Source: Paracoccus kondratievae
Lineage (GTDB): Bacteria; Pseudomonadota; Alphaproteobacteria; Rhodobacterales; Rhodobacteraceae
NCBI RefSeq assembly: GCF_009301415.1
Contig: NZ_CP045073.1
Location: 310,001 to 374,000 of the forward strand
Reading direction: 5' to 3'
DNA length: 64,000 nt
The notes under the pieces are model-generated. The model was not told where the DNA came from and searched no databases. It saw only the letters and a program-made list of their open reading frames with translations. The translations under genes and the position numbers were made by a program. Positions 45,924 through 54,244 of the stretch are shown one piece after another. Position 1 is the stretch's first letter. Each line of letters starts with the position of its first letter.

Positions 45924-47772
45924 ATTCTTCAAATTTGCTAACGAATCCGCGATCTGGCGGCGAATCGCGCTTTGTCTGGGTGTTGCATGCATGCCGCTGG
46001 CAAGTGCTGCCGAACCCATGCATGCCATTGCAATGTATGGAGAACCTGCGCTTGAACCGGGCTTTCCTCATCTGCCCTACGTCAACCCCGAGGCGCCAAA
46101 AGGCGGGACGATTCGCCTGGCCGAGACGGGCACTTTCGATTCGCTGAACCCGTGGATCCTGATGGGCAACCCGGTCTGGCCCCTGTTTACCCAGCCGGGA
46201 ATCGTGGCCGAGCCGCTGATGATGCGTTCGCTGGACGAGCCCTTCACGCTTTACGGACTGCTTGCTGAAACAGTCGAAACCGATGATGAACGCAGCTGGG
46301 TTGAGTTCACTCTGCGTCCCGAAGCGCGTTTTTCGGACGGTTCTCCGGTCACTATCGAAGATGTGATGTGGTCATATGAGACGCTGGGGACCAAAGGGCA
46401 TCCGCGCTACACCGTCGTCTGGTCAAAGGTCGAAAAGATGGAGCAGACTGGCCCGCGCTCGGTCCGCTTTACCTTCAATACCCCGGATCGTGAGCTTGTG
46501 ATGCTGATGGGCATGCGCCCGATACTGAAAAAGGCGCAATGGGAGGGGCGCGACTTTGGTCAGTCCAGCCTGATGGCCCCCATCGGCTCGGGCCCCTATA
46601 TCATCGACAAGGTTGATCCGGGTCGCGCGATCACGCTGCGCCGCAACCCCGACTACTGGGCACGCGATCTGCCGGTGACCCGCGGCATGAACAATTTCGA
46701 CACCATCCGTTACGACTATTTCGGCGACGCCTCAGCCATGTTCGAGGCTTTCAAGGCTGGCGAGATCGACGTCTGGCGCGAGCTGGTCGCGGCACGCTGG
46801 GAAAAGAACTTTGATTTTCCTGCCATGCGCGACGGCCGGATCGTGAAATCCGAAATCACCCATGGCCGGCCCTCGGGCATCATTGGTCTGGTGATGAACA
46901 CCCGCAATCCGCTATTCGCCGACTGGCGGGTGCGGCAAGCGATGATCGAAGCCTTTAACTACCGCTTCATCAATATGACGCTTAGCGGCGGCAAGGACCC
47001 TCGTATCACCAGCTATTTCTCAAACTCGGAATTGGCGATGGAACCCGGTCCCGCTTCTGGCCGCGAGGCCGAGTTGCTGGCCCCCTTTGCCAACGACCTG
47101 CCCCCCGGCACGATCGGAGGCTATGCCCTGCCCGAAGGGGGTGAGCGGGCCATCGACCGCAAGGGGATCCGCGCCGCGCTTGAGCTTTTGGCCGAGGCGG
47201 GCTGGACCGTGCAAGATGGCGAGCTGCGTGACGCGCAGGGCCGCCCGTTCAGCTTTGAGATCTTGCTGAACCAGTCCGGCAGCGCCATGCGCACCGCCGC
47301 CGAGACCCGGCAGATCGTCGATATCTTTGTCCAGTCGCTGCGCAATCTGGGTATTCACCCACGCGTCACCCAACTCGATGCCGCGCAATATGTCGAGCGG
47401 ACCAACAATTACCAGTTCGACATGACCTGGTATGAGCGCGGCCTGTCACTGTCGCCGGGCAATGAGCAGCGGCTGTATTGGGGCCGCGACGGGGTGACGA
47501 CGACAGGCAGCAAGAACTGGATGGGCATGGATTCGCCCGCCGCCGAGGCGATGATCGCCGAAATGGGTCAGGCCCGCTCGCGCGAGGATTATCTCGCCGC
47601 GGTGAGGGCGCTTGACCGTGTCTTAACCGCCGGACGTTATGTCATCCCGGTCAGCTATTCACGGATTTCCCGCTTGGCCCATCGCGCCGATCTGGATTAT
47701 CCTGAAAAGACGCCGCTTTACGGTGACTGGCCCGGCTTTATGCCAGAAACCTGGTGGCAGGAGGTAAAGTAA
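45919..47772 (+). CDS. Family 5 extracellular solute-binding protein (YejA-like), orphan
   Basis: A 617-aa periplasmic binding protein of the oligopeptide family. A signal peptide with a basic N-terminus (SAIWRRIALCLGVACMPLASAAEP) precedes HAIAMYGEPALEPGFPHLPYVNPEAPKGG, the YejA-type opening. The core contains FSDGSPVTIEDVMWSYETL, IGSGPYIIDKVDPGRAITLRRNPDYW and DWRVRQAMIEAFNYRF. Yej-type importers transport peptides, including microcin C. Here no permease or ATPase gene follows; instead a small lipoprotein gene begins directly at the next base. Confidence 0.9.
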   Translation: MRFFKFANESAIWRRIALCLGVACMPLASAAEPMHAIAMYGEPALEPGFPHLPYVNPEAPKGGTIRLAETGTFDSLNPWILMGNPVWPLFTQPGIVAEPLMMRSLDEPFTLYGLLAETVETDDERSWVEFTLRPEARFSDGSPVTIEDVMWSYETLGTKGHPRYTVVWSKVEKMEQTGPRSVRFTFNTPDRELVMLMGMRPILKKAQWEGRDFGQSSLMAPIGSGPYIIDKVDPGRAITLRRNPDYWARDLPVTRGMNNFDTIRYDYFGDASAMFEAFKAGEIDVWRELVAARWEKNFDFPAMRDGRIVKSEITHGRPSGIIGLVMNTRNPLFADWRVRQAMIEAFNYRFINMTLSGGKDPRITSYFSNSELAMEPGPASGREAELLAPFANDLPPGTIGGYALPEGGERAIDRKGIRAALELLAEAGWTVQDGELRDAQGRPFSFEILLNQSGSAMRTAAETRQIVDIFVQSLRNLGIHPRVTQLDAAQYVERTNNYQFDMTWYERGLSLSPGNEQRLYWGRDGVTTTGSKNWMGMDSPAAEAMIAEMGQARSREDYLAAVRALDRVLTAGRYVIPVSYSRISRLAHRADLDYPEKTPLYGDWPGFMPETWWQEVK

Positions 47773-47910
47773 ATGAGACTTAGTCGAATCGTTGTTGTCC
47801 TGACCCTTCTTGGACTGACGGCGTGCAATACCGTTGCCGGCATAGGCGAAGATATCACCGGCGCGTCGCGTCTGGTTCAGGGCAGCTTCGGTGGTGGAGG
47901 GGGCTACTGA
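47773..47910 (+). CDS. Entericidin-type small lipoprotein (45 aa)
   Basis: A short gene starting at the base after the binding-protein stop, with AGGAGG upstream. It encodes MRLSRIVVVLTLLGLTACNT and continues VAGIGEDITGASRLVQGSF before a Gly-rich end. The lipobox LTAC (Cys18) and the ACNT-x-GxGEDI section are those of the entericidin A/B family, membrane lipoproteins associated with an antidote/toxin pair in enterobacteria; the role elsewhere is unknown. Its TGA overlaps the next ATG by one base, so three genes are translationally linked. Confidence 0.85.
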   Translation: MRLSRIVVVLTLLGLTACNTVAGIGEDITGASRLVQGSFGGGGGY

Positions 47911-48248
47911 TGAAATGGGCACATGTCCGCGATAACTGGCCCGCCTTTTTCGACGCCATCGTTGAAAAATGGCCCGAGGCCGATGAAGGCGACCTGGAAG
48001 AGATCGACGGCGATCAGCGTGCCTTCATAACCTATATCGCCAGGGTCACGGAACAGGACGTCGACGAGACCAAGGACGAGATCCGCGAATGGCTGGCGGG
48101 AGAGATCCCGGCAGATATCGTCATGGACCCGATCCATGACAATCATTCGATCAGATTGTCCTCGAAATATGTTGGTGAGGGCGAAGACGAATTTGACGAC
48201 GACGCCCGCTTTGGCGATGATGACGAGGTGCCTGACGACGGCGACTAA
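47910..48248 (+). CDS. Acidic CsbD-like protein
   Basis: A 112-aa protein starting MKWAHVRDNWPAFFDAIVEKWPEADEGDLEEIDGDQ. The spacing of tryptophans, the acidic DLEEIDGD and the closing EIREWLAGEI resemble the CsbD family of small stress-induced proteins, extended here by an Asp/Glu-rich tail (about 14 acidic residues in the last 30). It begins in the stop codon of the entericidin-like gene (TGATG). No function is assigned with certainty. Confidence 0.75.
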   Translation: MKWAHVRDNWPAFFDAIVEKWPEADEGDLEEIDGDQRAFITYIARVTEQDVDETKDEIREWLAGEIPADIVMDPIHDNHSIRLSSKYVGEGEDEFDDDARFGDDDEVPDDGD

Positions 48249-48328
48249 AGCAATCGCCGTCCACGGGAACCCGTGCCAAGGGGGCATGCAGGGCAGGTGA
48301 TCCCCGCCCTTTCCTGCGGGTGTGGCCT

Positions 48329-49114
48329 TTACAGGTTCAGATCGACCCAGACCGGAACGTGGTCGCTGGGCTTTTCCTTTGCCCGCTCATCGCGGTCGAT
48401 GCCGACATCTATCAGCAGATCAGCGGCCTCGGGCGACAACAGCACATGATCGATGCGGATGCCGTTGTCCTTTTGCCAGGCACCGGCCTGATAATCCCAA
48501 AAAGTGAACGGGCCGCGCTGGCTGCCGTGATGATGCAGCCGTACCGCTTCGATCCAGCCGTCATGGATGATGCGGCGCAGGGCCGCCCGGCTTTCGGGCT
48601 GAAACAGCGCGTCGTCGACCCATTTTTCGGGGAAGGCCGCATCGCGTGGCTCGGGGATGACGTTATAGTCACCCATCATCGCCACCGGCATCTCGGACTT
48701 CAGCAGCGCCCTTGCCCGGTCGTACAGCCGCTGCATCCACGCCAGCTTGTAATCAAACTTGGGTCCCGGCTGAGGGTTGCCGTTCGGCAGGTAGAGCCCC
48801 GCAATGCGCAGGGCATCACGGCCGACAACCGTCGCCTCAATATAGCGGGCCTGCTCATCACCGTCATCGCCGGGCAGGCCGCGGCTCACATTCTCAAGCG
48901 GCAGCCTGGAGAGGATAGCGACGCCGTTGAAACCCTTCTGCCCGTGGGTTTCGATGTTGTAGCCAAGATCGGCGATCGGCTCATGCGGAAAACCTTCGTC
49001 CTGGGTCTTGATCTCCTGCAGGACGACGACGTCGGGATGGGCTGCGGCCAGCCAACCGGTCAGGGTCTCGATACGGGCGCGGACGCCATTGATGTTGAAG
49101 GTCGCGATTTTCAT
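48329..49114 (-). CDS. xthA: Exodeoxyribonuclease III
   Basis: AP endonuclease/3' exonuclease of base excision repair, 261 aa. Family marks: MKIATFNINGVRARIETLTGWL, VVLQEIKTQDEGFP (metal Glu), GDYNVIPEPRDA, and the end RIDHVLLSPEAADLL with SDHVPVWVDL containing the catalytic Asp-His. It ends convergently with the CsbD-like gene; a small CACGGG/CCCGTG hairpin lies between them (48262-48275). Confidence 0.94.
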   Translation of the reverse strand: MKIATFNINGVRARIETLTGWLAAAHPDVVVLQEIKTQDEGFPHEPIADLGYNIETHGQKGFNGVAILSRLPLENVSRGLPGDDGDEQARYIEATVVGRDALRIAGLYLPNGNPQPGPKFDYKLAWMQRLYDRARALLKSEMPVAMMGDYNVIPEPRDAAFPEKWVDDALFQPESRAALRRIIHDGWIEAVRLHHHGSQRGPFTFWDYQAGAWQKDNGIRIDHVLLSPEAADLLIDVGIDRDERAKEKPSDHVPVWVDLNL

Positions 49115-49152
49115 ACGGGCAAGACTAGCCGCCTGCCCGCCCGCGCGCCAGA

Positions 49153-49488
49153 TCAGATCGAGAAAGAGGTGCCGCAGCCACAGGACGAGCTGGCATTGGG
49201 GTTGTCGATGGTAAAGCGCGCACCGATCAGCTCATCCGTAAAGTCGATGGTCGCCCCGGCAAGAAAGGGCAACGAGACCGGATCGACAACCACGGCCTGG
49301 CCGCCGTTGCTGAGGATCAGATCATCCTCGGCCACGTCGTCCAGCCGGATGTCATACTGAAACCCCGAACAGCCGCCGCCCGCGACGGCTACCCGCAAGG
49401 GGCGCACCGGGCCGTCACCATTGATTTCGGCCAGCCGGGCAAAGGCGCGTTCGGTAACCTTAGGGGGCAGGTTTAAGCCATTGTTCAT
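49153..49488 (-). CDS. erpA: A-type iron-sulfur carrier (ErpA/IscA family)
   Basis: A 111-aa A-type carrier with the three conserved cysteines: AVAGGGCSGFQYDI and SSCGCGTSFSI at the C-terminus. They hold an Fe-S cluster for transfer to apo-proteins. The start ATG at 49488 gives MNNGLNLPPKVTERAF; the open frame beyond it is antisense to dgt. It is 38 bases upstream of xthA on the same strand and divergent from dgt. ErpA rather than IscA is a probable, not certain, assignment. Confidence 0.88.
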   Translation of the reverse strand: MNNGLNLPPKVTERAFARLAEINGDGPVRPLRVAVAGGGCSGFQYDIRLDDVAEDDLILSNGGQAVVVDPVSLPFLAGATIDFTDELIGARFTIDNPNASSSCGCGTSFSI

Positions 49489-49563
49489 GGGGCGTTCCCG
49501 TTTCCGTCTTCCGCTGTGGAATATAGGGTCTGGACCGCAGTCTCGCAAGAAACGCAGGATCAG

Positions 49564-50700
49564 ATGACGGCACCTTATGCTTGCCAGCCCGAAGAAAGCC
49601 GTGGCCGCCGCTGGCCCGAGCGCATGTCCACCTTTCGTAGTCCCTGGCAGCGGGACCGCGACCGGATCATCCACTCTAGCGCCTTTCGTCGCCTTAAGCA
49701 CAAGACTCAGGTCTTTGTGGAACATGAGGGCGATTATTACCGCACCCGCCTGACCCATACGATCGAGGTCGCCCAGGTCGCCCGCACGATTGCCGGGGCG
49801 CTGGGGCTGAACACCGATCTGGCCGAGACCGTGGCGCTGGCCCATGACCTGGGCCACCCGCCCTTTGGCCACACGGGCGAGGACGCTTTGGCGGCGCTGA
49901 TGGCCCCTTATGGCGGCTTTGACCATAATGCTCAGGCGCTGCGCATCGTGACCAGGCTTGAACGTCATTACGCCGATTTCGATGGGCTGAACCTGACCTG
50001 GGAAAGCCTTGAAGGCATTGCCAAACACAACGGCCCGGTCTCCGGTCCCCTGCCCTATGCGCTGGCCGAGGTGAACGAAGAATGGGATCTTGAGCTGCAT
50101 AGCAATGCCAGCGCCGAGGCGCAGGTCGCAGCCGTCGCCGATGATGTCGCCTATAACCATCATGACCTGCATGACGGGCTGCGTGCAGGGCTGTTTACCG
50201 AAGAAGACCTGGCAGCACTGCCGGTTATCGGCGAAGCCTTTGCCGAAGTAGACCGTCTGCACCCGGGGATTGAGACCATGCGGCGCCGGCACGAGGCCTT
50301 GCGCCGCGTCTTTGGCGTCATGGTCGAGGATGTAATCGCGGTCGCCCAGAACCGTCTTGCCAGCCTGCAGCCCGGAAATGTGCAGGAAATCCGTGATATG
50401 GAGGGGCCGATCATCCGCTTTTCAAAGCCGCTGTACCAGAACCTCAAGGCGATCAAGCTGTTCCTGTTCCAGCGCATGTACCGCGCGCCATCGGTGGTGA
50501 CCGAACGCAAGCGGGTTACAGAGATGCTGAACGGGCTGTTCCCGCTGTTCCTGAACGATCCGTCAAAGATGCCGCAGACCTGGAGCGAGGCAGCCGATGG
50601 TGCAAGGGACGAGACCGGCCGTGCCCGGGTGGTCCTGGACTATGTCGCTGGCATGACCGACCGTTTCGCCATTCACGAGGCGCAGCGTCTGTTGGGCTAA
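49564..50700 (+). CDS. dgt: Deoxyguanosinetriphosphate triphosphohydrolase-like protein
   Basis: A 378-aa HD-domain enzyme that removes triphosphate from dNTPs. HD residues are in TRLTHTIEVAQVAR and ALAHDLGHPPFGHTGEDAL, with DDVAYNHHDLHDGLR further on; the N-terminal SPWQRDRDRIIHSSAFRRLKHKTQVFVEHEGDYYRTRLTH is the dGTPase family signature. I use the ATG at 49564 (AGGA four bases upstream). It is divergent from erpA. Confidence 0.92.
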   Translation: MTAPYACQPEESRGRRWPERMSTFRSPWQRDRDRIIHSSAFRRLKHKTQVFVEHEGDYYRTRLTHTIEVAQVARTIAGALGLNTDLAETVALAHDLGHPPFGHTGEDALAALMAPYGGFDHNAQALRIVTRLERHYADFDGLNLTWESLEGIAKHNGPVSGPLPYALAEVNEEWDLELHSNASAEAQVAAVADDVAYNHHDLHDGLRAGLFTEEDLAALPVIGEAFAEVDRLHPGIETMRRRHEALRRVFGVMVEDVIAVAQNRLASLQPGNVQEIRDMEGPIIRFSKPLYQNLKAIKLFLFQRMYRAPSVVTERKRVTEMLNGLFPLFLNDPSKMPQTWSEAADGARDETGRARVVLDYVAGMTDRFAIHEAQRLLG

Positions 50701-50706
50701 GGGAAT

Positions 50707-50755
50707 GGGGGCTTTGCCCCCGCTGATCCGGCCCCCTCGACGGGGGCCAGATCAG
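50707..50755 (+). terminator. Double hairpin downstream of dgt
   Basis: Two successive stems: GGGGGC-TTT-GCCCCC (50707-50721), and a larger one in which CTGATC-C-GGCCCCC (50723-50736) pairs with GGGGGCC-A-GATCAG (50742-50755). The 22-bp motif follows eight bases later. Confidence 0.7.
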
Positions 50756-50762
50756 CTCCCCC

Positions 50763-50784
50763 AGGATATTTGGACACAAAAGAA
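50763..50784 (+). repeat. 22-bp intergenic motif, copy C
   Basis: AGGATATTTG followed by GACACAAAAGAA, downstream of dgt on its strand and right after the double hairpin. It differs from copy A at three positions. Confidence 0.7.
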
Positions 50785-50790
50785 TCAGGT

Positions 50791-51150
50791 TTATTCAGCC
50801 TTGTCGTGCTCTTGCAGCCATTTCTGCATCTGCCCGATTTCAGCCTCTTGGGTGCGGATGACCTCTTCGGCAAGTTTGCGGACCTCGGGGTCCTTGCCTT
50901 GCTCCAGTACGACCTTCGCCATGTCTACGGCACCCTGATGATGCGGGATCATACCGCGCATGAAATCGACATCAGCGTCACCCGTATATTCAATCATCAT
51001 ATCGGCGTGCATCCGCTCCATCGCCTGTTCATAGTCGACGGTCGAGGAACTCGTGACGGCACCATGGCCGGAATGGTCCATGGTCGCGGCCTCTTGTGCG
51101 ATGGCGGGCAGGGCGATCAGAGTGGTTGCAATAAAGGTAACAAAACGCAT
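50791..51150 (-). CDS. DUF305-family exported protein
   Basis: A 119-aa protein with a signal peptide ([19 protein letters not shown]) and the DUF305 four-helix fold: [51 protein letters not shown]. The [12 protein letters not shown] and ERMHADM sections offer His and Met ligands; relatives occur near copper-resistance genes. GGAG lies eight bases before the ATG at 51150. No copper gene is adjacent, though an HMA chaperone lies 12 kb away. Confidence 0.85.
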   Translation of the reverse strand: MRFVTFIATTLIALPAIAQEAATMDHSGHGAVTSSSTVDYEQAMERMHADMMIEYTGDADVDFMRGMIPHHQGAVDMAKVVLEQGKDPEVRKLAEEVIRTQEAEIGQMQKWLQEHDKAE

Positions 51151-51218
51151 GGTGCTTTCTCCGTAAGGCGGCGCTGATGGAAGCCGGGCACCGCATCCAC
51201 CAGCTAATGACATCCCCG

Positions 51219-52112
51219 TCAGGAAAGAAAGATCAGCGCCATACCCATGACCGCCATCACAGCCCCCGCCCATGAGGTCGGCGAGGGTCGCGTCCCTGTC
51301 ATCGCCCAAAGTACCGGCAGGATCAGGACTGGCGACAGCGCGGAGAGCGTTGAGACGATGCCGACCTTGCCCCCCTGCAGCGCAAACATCAGCAGCGTCA
51401 TGCCAATGACCATAGCGATCAGCCCTGAGAGCGCAGTCAGCAGCAGCACGCGTGGTGTCGGCTTATTGCGGGGCTTTAATTCGGCGATCGGCAGCGTCAT
51501 GAGCAGAATAAGGCAGGCGACCGCGATCGAAACCCGCACCAGAGAGGCCACATAGGGGTCAAAGCCCGATGCCATGACCGGCCGCGCGATCAGCGAGCCA
51601 AGCGCCTGCCCCGCCGCCGCCAGCAGCCCGTAACCGGTAGCGATCCAGACCGAACCCTCGATCGTCTCGAACCGGTGCGCGCCCCATCGTCCAGGCCGGC
51701 CCAGCACCGCCATGGCAACGCCAGCCGTCGAGAGCACGACGCCGAGCATCGCCAAGGGAGAGAGAGACTCGCCAAGAGCAAGCCAGCCCATCAGTGCCGC
51801 CATAGGCGCGTTCAGTGCAAACAGCGCCCCCGAGCGCCTTGGACCAAGCCGGATCAGCGTCACGTAAAGCAGTGTATCGCCCAGAAAAATGCCGACCACG
51901 CCCGACAAGGAAAGCCGCCACAGATCCCCGAAAGCGATCCCGCCCAGCCGCCCGGTAGCAATGACAATAACCGCCAGCATGATCGCGACCATGCCCTGAC
52001 GCAGGCGGTTAAAGCCGAACGGTCCCAGCGCCTGGGCCGCCGATTGCGACAGGATGCCGGTAATCGCCCAGCAGGCCGCAGCGCCCAAAGCGGCAAGTTC
52101 ATGCACCGGCAT
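51219..52112 (-). CDS. EamA-family (DMT) transporter
   Basis: A 297-aa membrane protein with ten predicted helices in two EamA repeats ([44 protein letters not shown]). The family exports metabolites or amino acids; substrate unknown. Upstream on the same strand nothing is linked to it; the next gene there, osmC, is divergent. Confidence 0.85.
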   Translation of the reverse strand: MPVHELAALGAAACWAITGILSQSAAQALGPFGFNRLRQGMVAIMLAVIVIATGRLGGIAFGDLWRLSLSGVVGIFLGDTLLYVTLIRLGPRRSGALFALNAPMAALMGWLALGESLSPLAMLGVVLSTAGVAMAVLGRPGRWGAHRFETIEGSVWIATGYGLLAAAGQALGSLIARPVMASGFDPYVASLVRVSIAVACLILLMTLPIAELKPRNKPTPRVLLLTALSGLIAMVIGMTLLMFALQGGKVGIVSTLSALSPVLILPVLWAMTGTRPSPTSWAGAVMAVMGMALIFLS

Positions 52113-52217
52113 GCGGTTTTCCCTCTCCCATTCCTTGTGGCGGGATAGGCTGGCGATTGAACCCGCGCAAGGGATTGCGCATTCTGTCGGCAGGTCACGG
52201 CAGAAAGGAGAACGGCG

Positions 52218-52640
52218 ATGATTGTCAATTCCGGTTCAGCAGTATGGGAAGGCGCGCTCAAGGACGGCAAGGGCGCAGTATCGACCAAATCCGGTGCGCT
52301 GAGCAGCCAGCCCTATGGCTTTAACACCCGCTTTGAGGGGCTGCCCGGCACCAACCCCGAAGAACTGATCGGCGCGGCTCATGCCGCCTGTTTCAGCATG
52401 GCGCTGTCCCTGATCCTGCAAGAAGCGGGCATCACCAATGTGAAGATCGAGACCACCTCGGAAATCGGGTTGGCCAAGGATGGCGACGGCTTTTCGATCA
52501 AGACTGCGCATCTGAACACCAGAATCCGCGGCGACGGCGACAAGGCAGTGATCGAGGAATGCGCCCGCAGGGCCGAAAAAGGCTGCCCCGTCAGCAAGGT
52601 ATTGAATGCCGAGGTGACGATGGACGTCACGGTGGTCTGA
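52218..52640 (+). CDS. osmC: OsmC-family peroxidase
   Basis: A 140-aa OsmC/Ohr protein reducing organic hydroperoxides. The two redox cysteines are in AAHAACFSMALSL and ARRAEKGCPVSKVL. The GLPGTNPEELIGAAHA section fits OsmC rather than Ohr. AAGGAG is seven bases before the ATG. Confidence 0.92.
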   Translation: MIVNSGSAVWEGALKDGKGAVSTKSGALSSQPYGFNTRFEGLPGTNPEELIGAAHAACFSMALSLILQEAGITNVKIETTSEIGLAKDGDGFSIKTAHLNTRIRGDGDKAVIEECARRAEKGCPVSKVLNAEVTMDVTVV

Positions 52641-52665
52641 GAACGACCGTACAGAATCGCGTTAC

Positions 52666-52694
52666 GCCGCCGCCTGTGCTTTACGGGCGGCGGC
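52666..52694 (+). terminator. Hairpin after osmC
   Basis: GCCGCCGCC and GGCGGCGGC around an 11-base loop, 25 bases past the osmC stop; only a weak AT-rich tail. The remaining bases up to 52895 hold no gene I can identify. Confidence 0.55.
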
Positions 52695-52895
52695 ATATTC
52701 CATGCAAAAGGCCCCTTGTCGCAATTCATCCGGGCAGGTGTCGCAACCCACGGTATCCTAAGGCTGATATTGCCCGCTTCCCCCCTTGCTGCTGCCTTGG
52801 CGCAATGCATCCTCTGCCGCGGAGGCACCCTTCCCGATCTATCCCGGCTGCGAGCTGCCGGTCTCGGGCGGGGTAAGAGGAGCAGGAGGAACTGC

Positions 52896-54203
52896 ATGAA
52901 ACAATTCGCCGAGAACGGAGGCCCCCGGCTGCGCAGTCTGGACGAGGCGCCGCTGAAGCCCATTCACATCATCGCCGTTGCCGCCTCGCTGGGGGGCGCG
53001 GCGCTGGATGGCTATGTTCTGGGTATCGTCGGCCCCTCGCTGACGCTCGCCAAGCAAGAACTGGCGCTTTCTGCGCTAAGCCAGGGCCTGATCGCGGCAA
53101 GCGCGCTGATAGGCGTTTTCGTCGGTGGGATGTTCTTTGGCAACCTTGCGGACAAATATGGCCGCCGGCCAGTGTTCGCCTATAATCTGCTGGCCTTTGT
53201 GGTGCTGTCGCTTTTGCAGCTCATGGTGGGCGAGGTCTGGCAGTTGGTGGCGCTGCGGCTGGCCCTGGGACTGGCGATCGGGGTGGAATACGCCGTCGGA
53301 ACCTCGGTTCTGGCCGAGTTCTCGCGCCGCAAAGGGCGTGGCGTGCTGCTGGGCTGTTTCTCGGTCGGGTGGCAAGTCGGTTTTACCGCCGCCTTTATCA
53401 TCGGCAATCTTTACAAGGGCGATGACTGGCGCTTTCTTTTGGCGACCAGCGCGGTACCGGCGCTGATCACCTTTTTGTTGCGGCTGCGCCTGCCCGAAAC
53501 CCCGATGTGGCTCAAGGCGCGGGGGCGTGACACCGAAGCCCGCGCAGTGGTCACCAAACATTTCGGAGCCGAATACGACATCCCTGATGTGGTGCTGGAG
53601 AAATCGCACGCCTCGCCGGTCGAGCTGCTGACCTCGCCTCATTGGCGCCAGCACATCTATTCCGGGCTGTTCTGGTTCTGTCAGGTCGGGCCGTTCTTTG
53701 CCATCTTCACCTTTGTCGGCCCGGTCTTTGAGATGCTTCAGATCCATGATGCGACAGTGGTCGATGTCTGGCTGAATACGGTGCAAATTCTCGGCGCGAT
53801 CTTTGGCCTGTTTCTGCTGCACTGGCTGACGCGGCGGCATTTCGTGATCTCGACCTTCGCGGTCATGTTCGCGGTCCTGCTGGCGATTGGCCTGTTCCCG
53901 CAGGCGCCGGTCTGGGTGGTGGTCGCGCTGTTTGCGATCTACATGTTCGTCGCCCCGGCGGCAAACAACATCGAATACGTCTATCCGGCCGAGATCTTTG
54001 AAACCCGGCTGCGTTCGACCGGCGTCGGTTTCTCGGCCGCCTTCTCGCGGATCTCAGCAGCTACGGCGGTTTATCTGCTGCCAACCTCGCTTGAGGTCCT
54101 GGGCGCATCCAAAACCATGATCATCATGGCGATGTTCCCGCTTATCGGGCTGATCTTTTCGATCATGTGGGCGCCAGAGACCAAGCGCAAGCAACTGCGC
54201 TGA
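52896..54203 (+). CDS. MFS transporter, sugar-porter/aromatic-acid type
   Basis: A 435-aa major facilitator with about twelve helices, the loop 2-3 signature GNLADKYGRRPVF and the LPETPMWLKARGR motif after helix 6 that is typical of the 'sugar (and other) transporter' group, including aromatic acid and osmolyte carriers. AGGAGGA is six bases before the ATG. The substrate cannot be told from sequence. Confidence 0.85.
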   Translation: MKQFAENGGPRLRSLDEAPLKPIHIIAVAASLGGAALDGYVLGIVGPSLTLAKQELALSALSQGLIAASALIGVFVGGMFFGNLADKYGRRPVFAYNLLAFVVLSLLQLMVGEVWQLVALRLALGLAIGVEYAVGTSVLAEFSRRKGRGVLLGCFSVGWQVGFTAAFIIGNLYKGDDWRFLLATSAVPALITFLLRLRLPETPMWLKARGRDTEARAVVTKHFGAEYDIPDVVLEKSHASPVELLTSPHWRQHIYSGLFWFCQVGPFFAIFTFVGPVFEMLQIHDATVVDVWLNTVQILGAIFGLFLLHWLTRRHFVISTFAVMFAVLLAIGLFPQAPVWVVVALFAIYMFVAPAANNIEYVYPAEIFETRLRSTGVGFSAAFSRISAATAVYLLPTSLEVLGASKTMIIMAMFPLIGLIFSIMWAPETKRKQLR

Positions 54204-54210
54204 AAGATCA

Positions 54211-54237
54211 CCGTGGCGGCGATCCACGTCGCCACGG
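54211..54237. terminator. Hairpin between MFS gene and prfC
   Basis: CCGTGGCG and CGCCACGG with an 11-base loop, between convergent stops. Confidence 0.6.
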
Positions 54238-54244
54238 ATTTCGC

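Noticed and set aside
50770..51177. 135-aa open frame on the plus strand
   Set aside because: Antisense to the DUF305 gene; the minus-strand protein has a signal peptide, ribosome site and family signature.
52641..52895. Possible small RNA or leader upstream of the MFS gene
   Set aside because: Apart from the osmC hairpin I could not draw a convincing structure or match it to SRP RNA, 6S RNA or a riboswitch.
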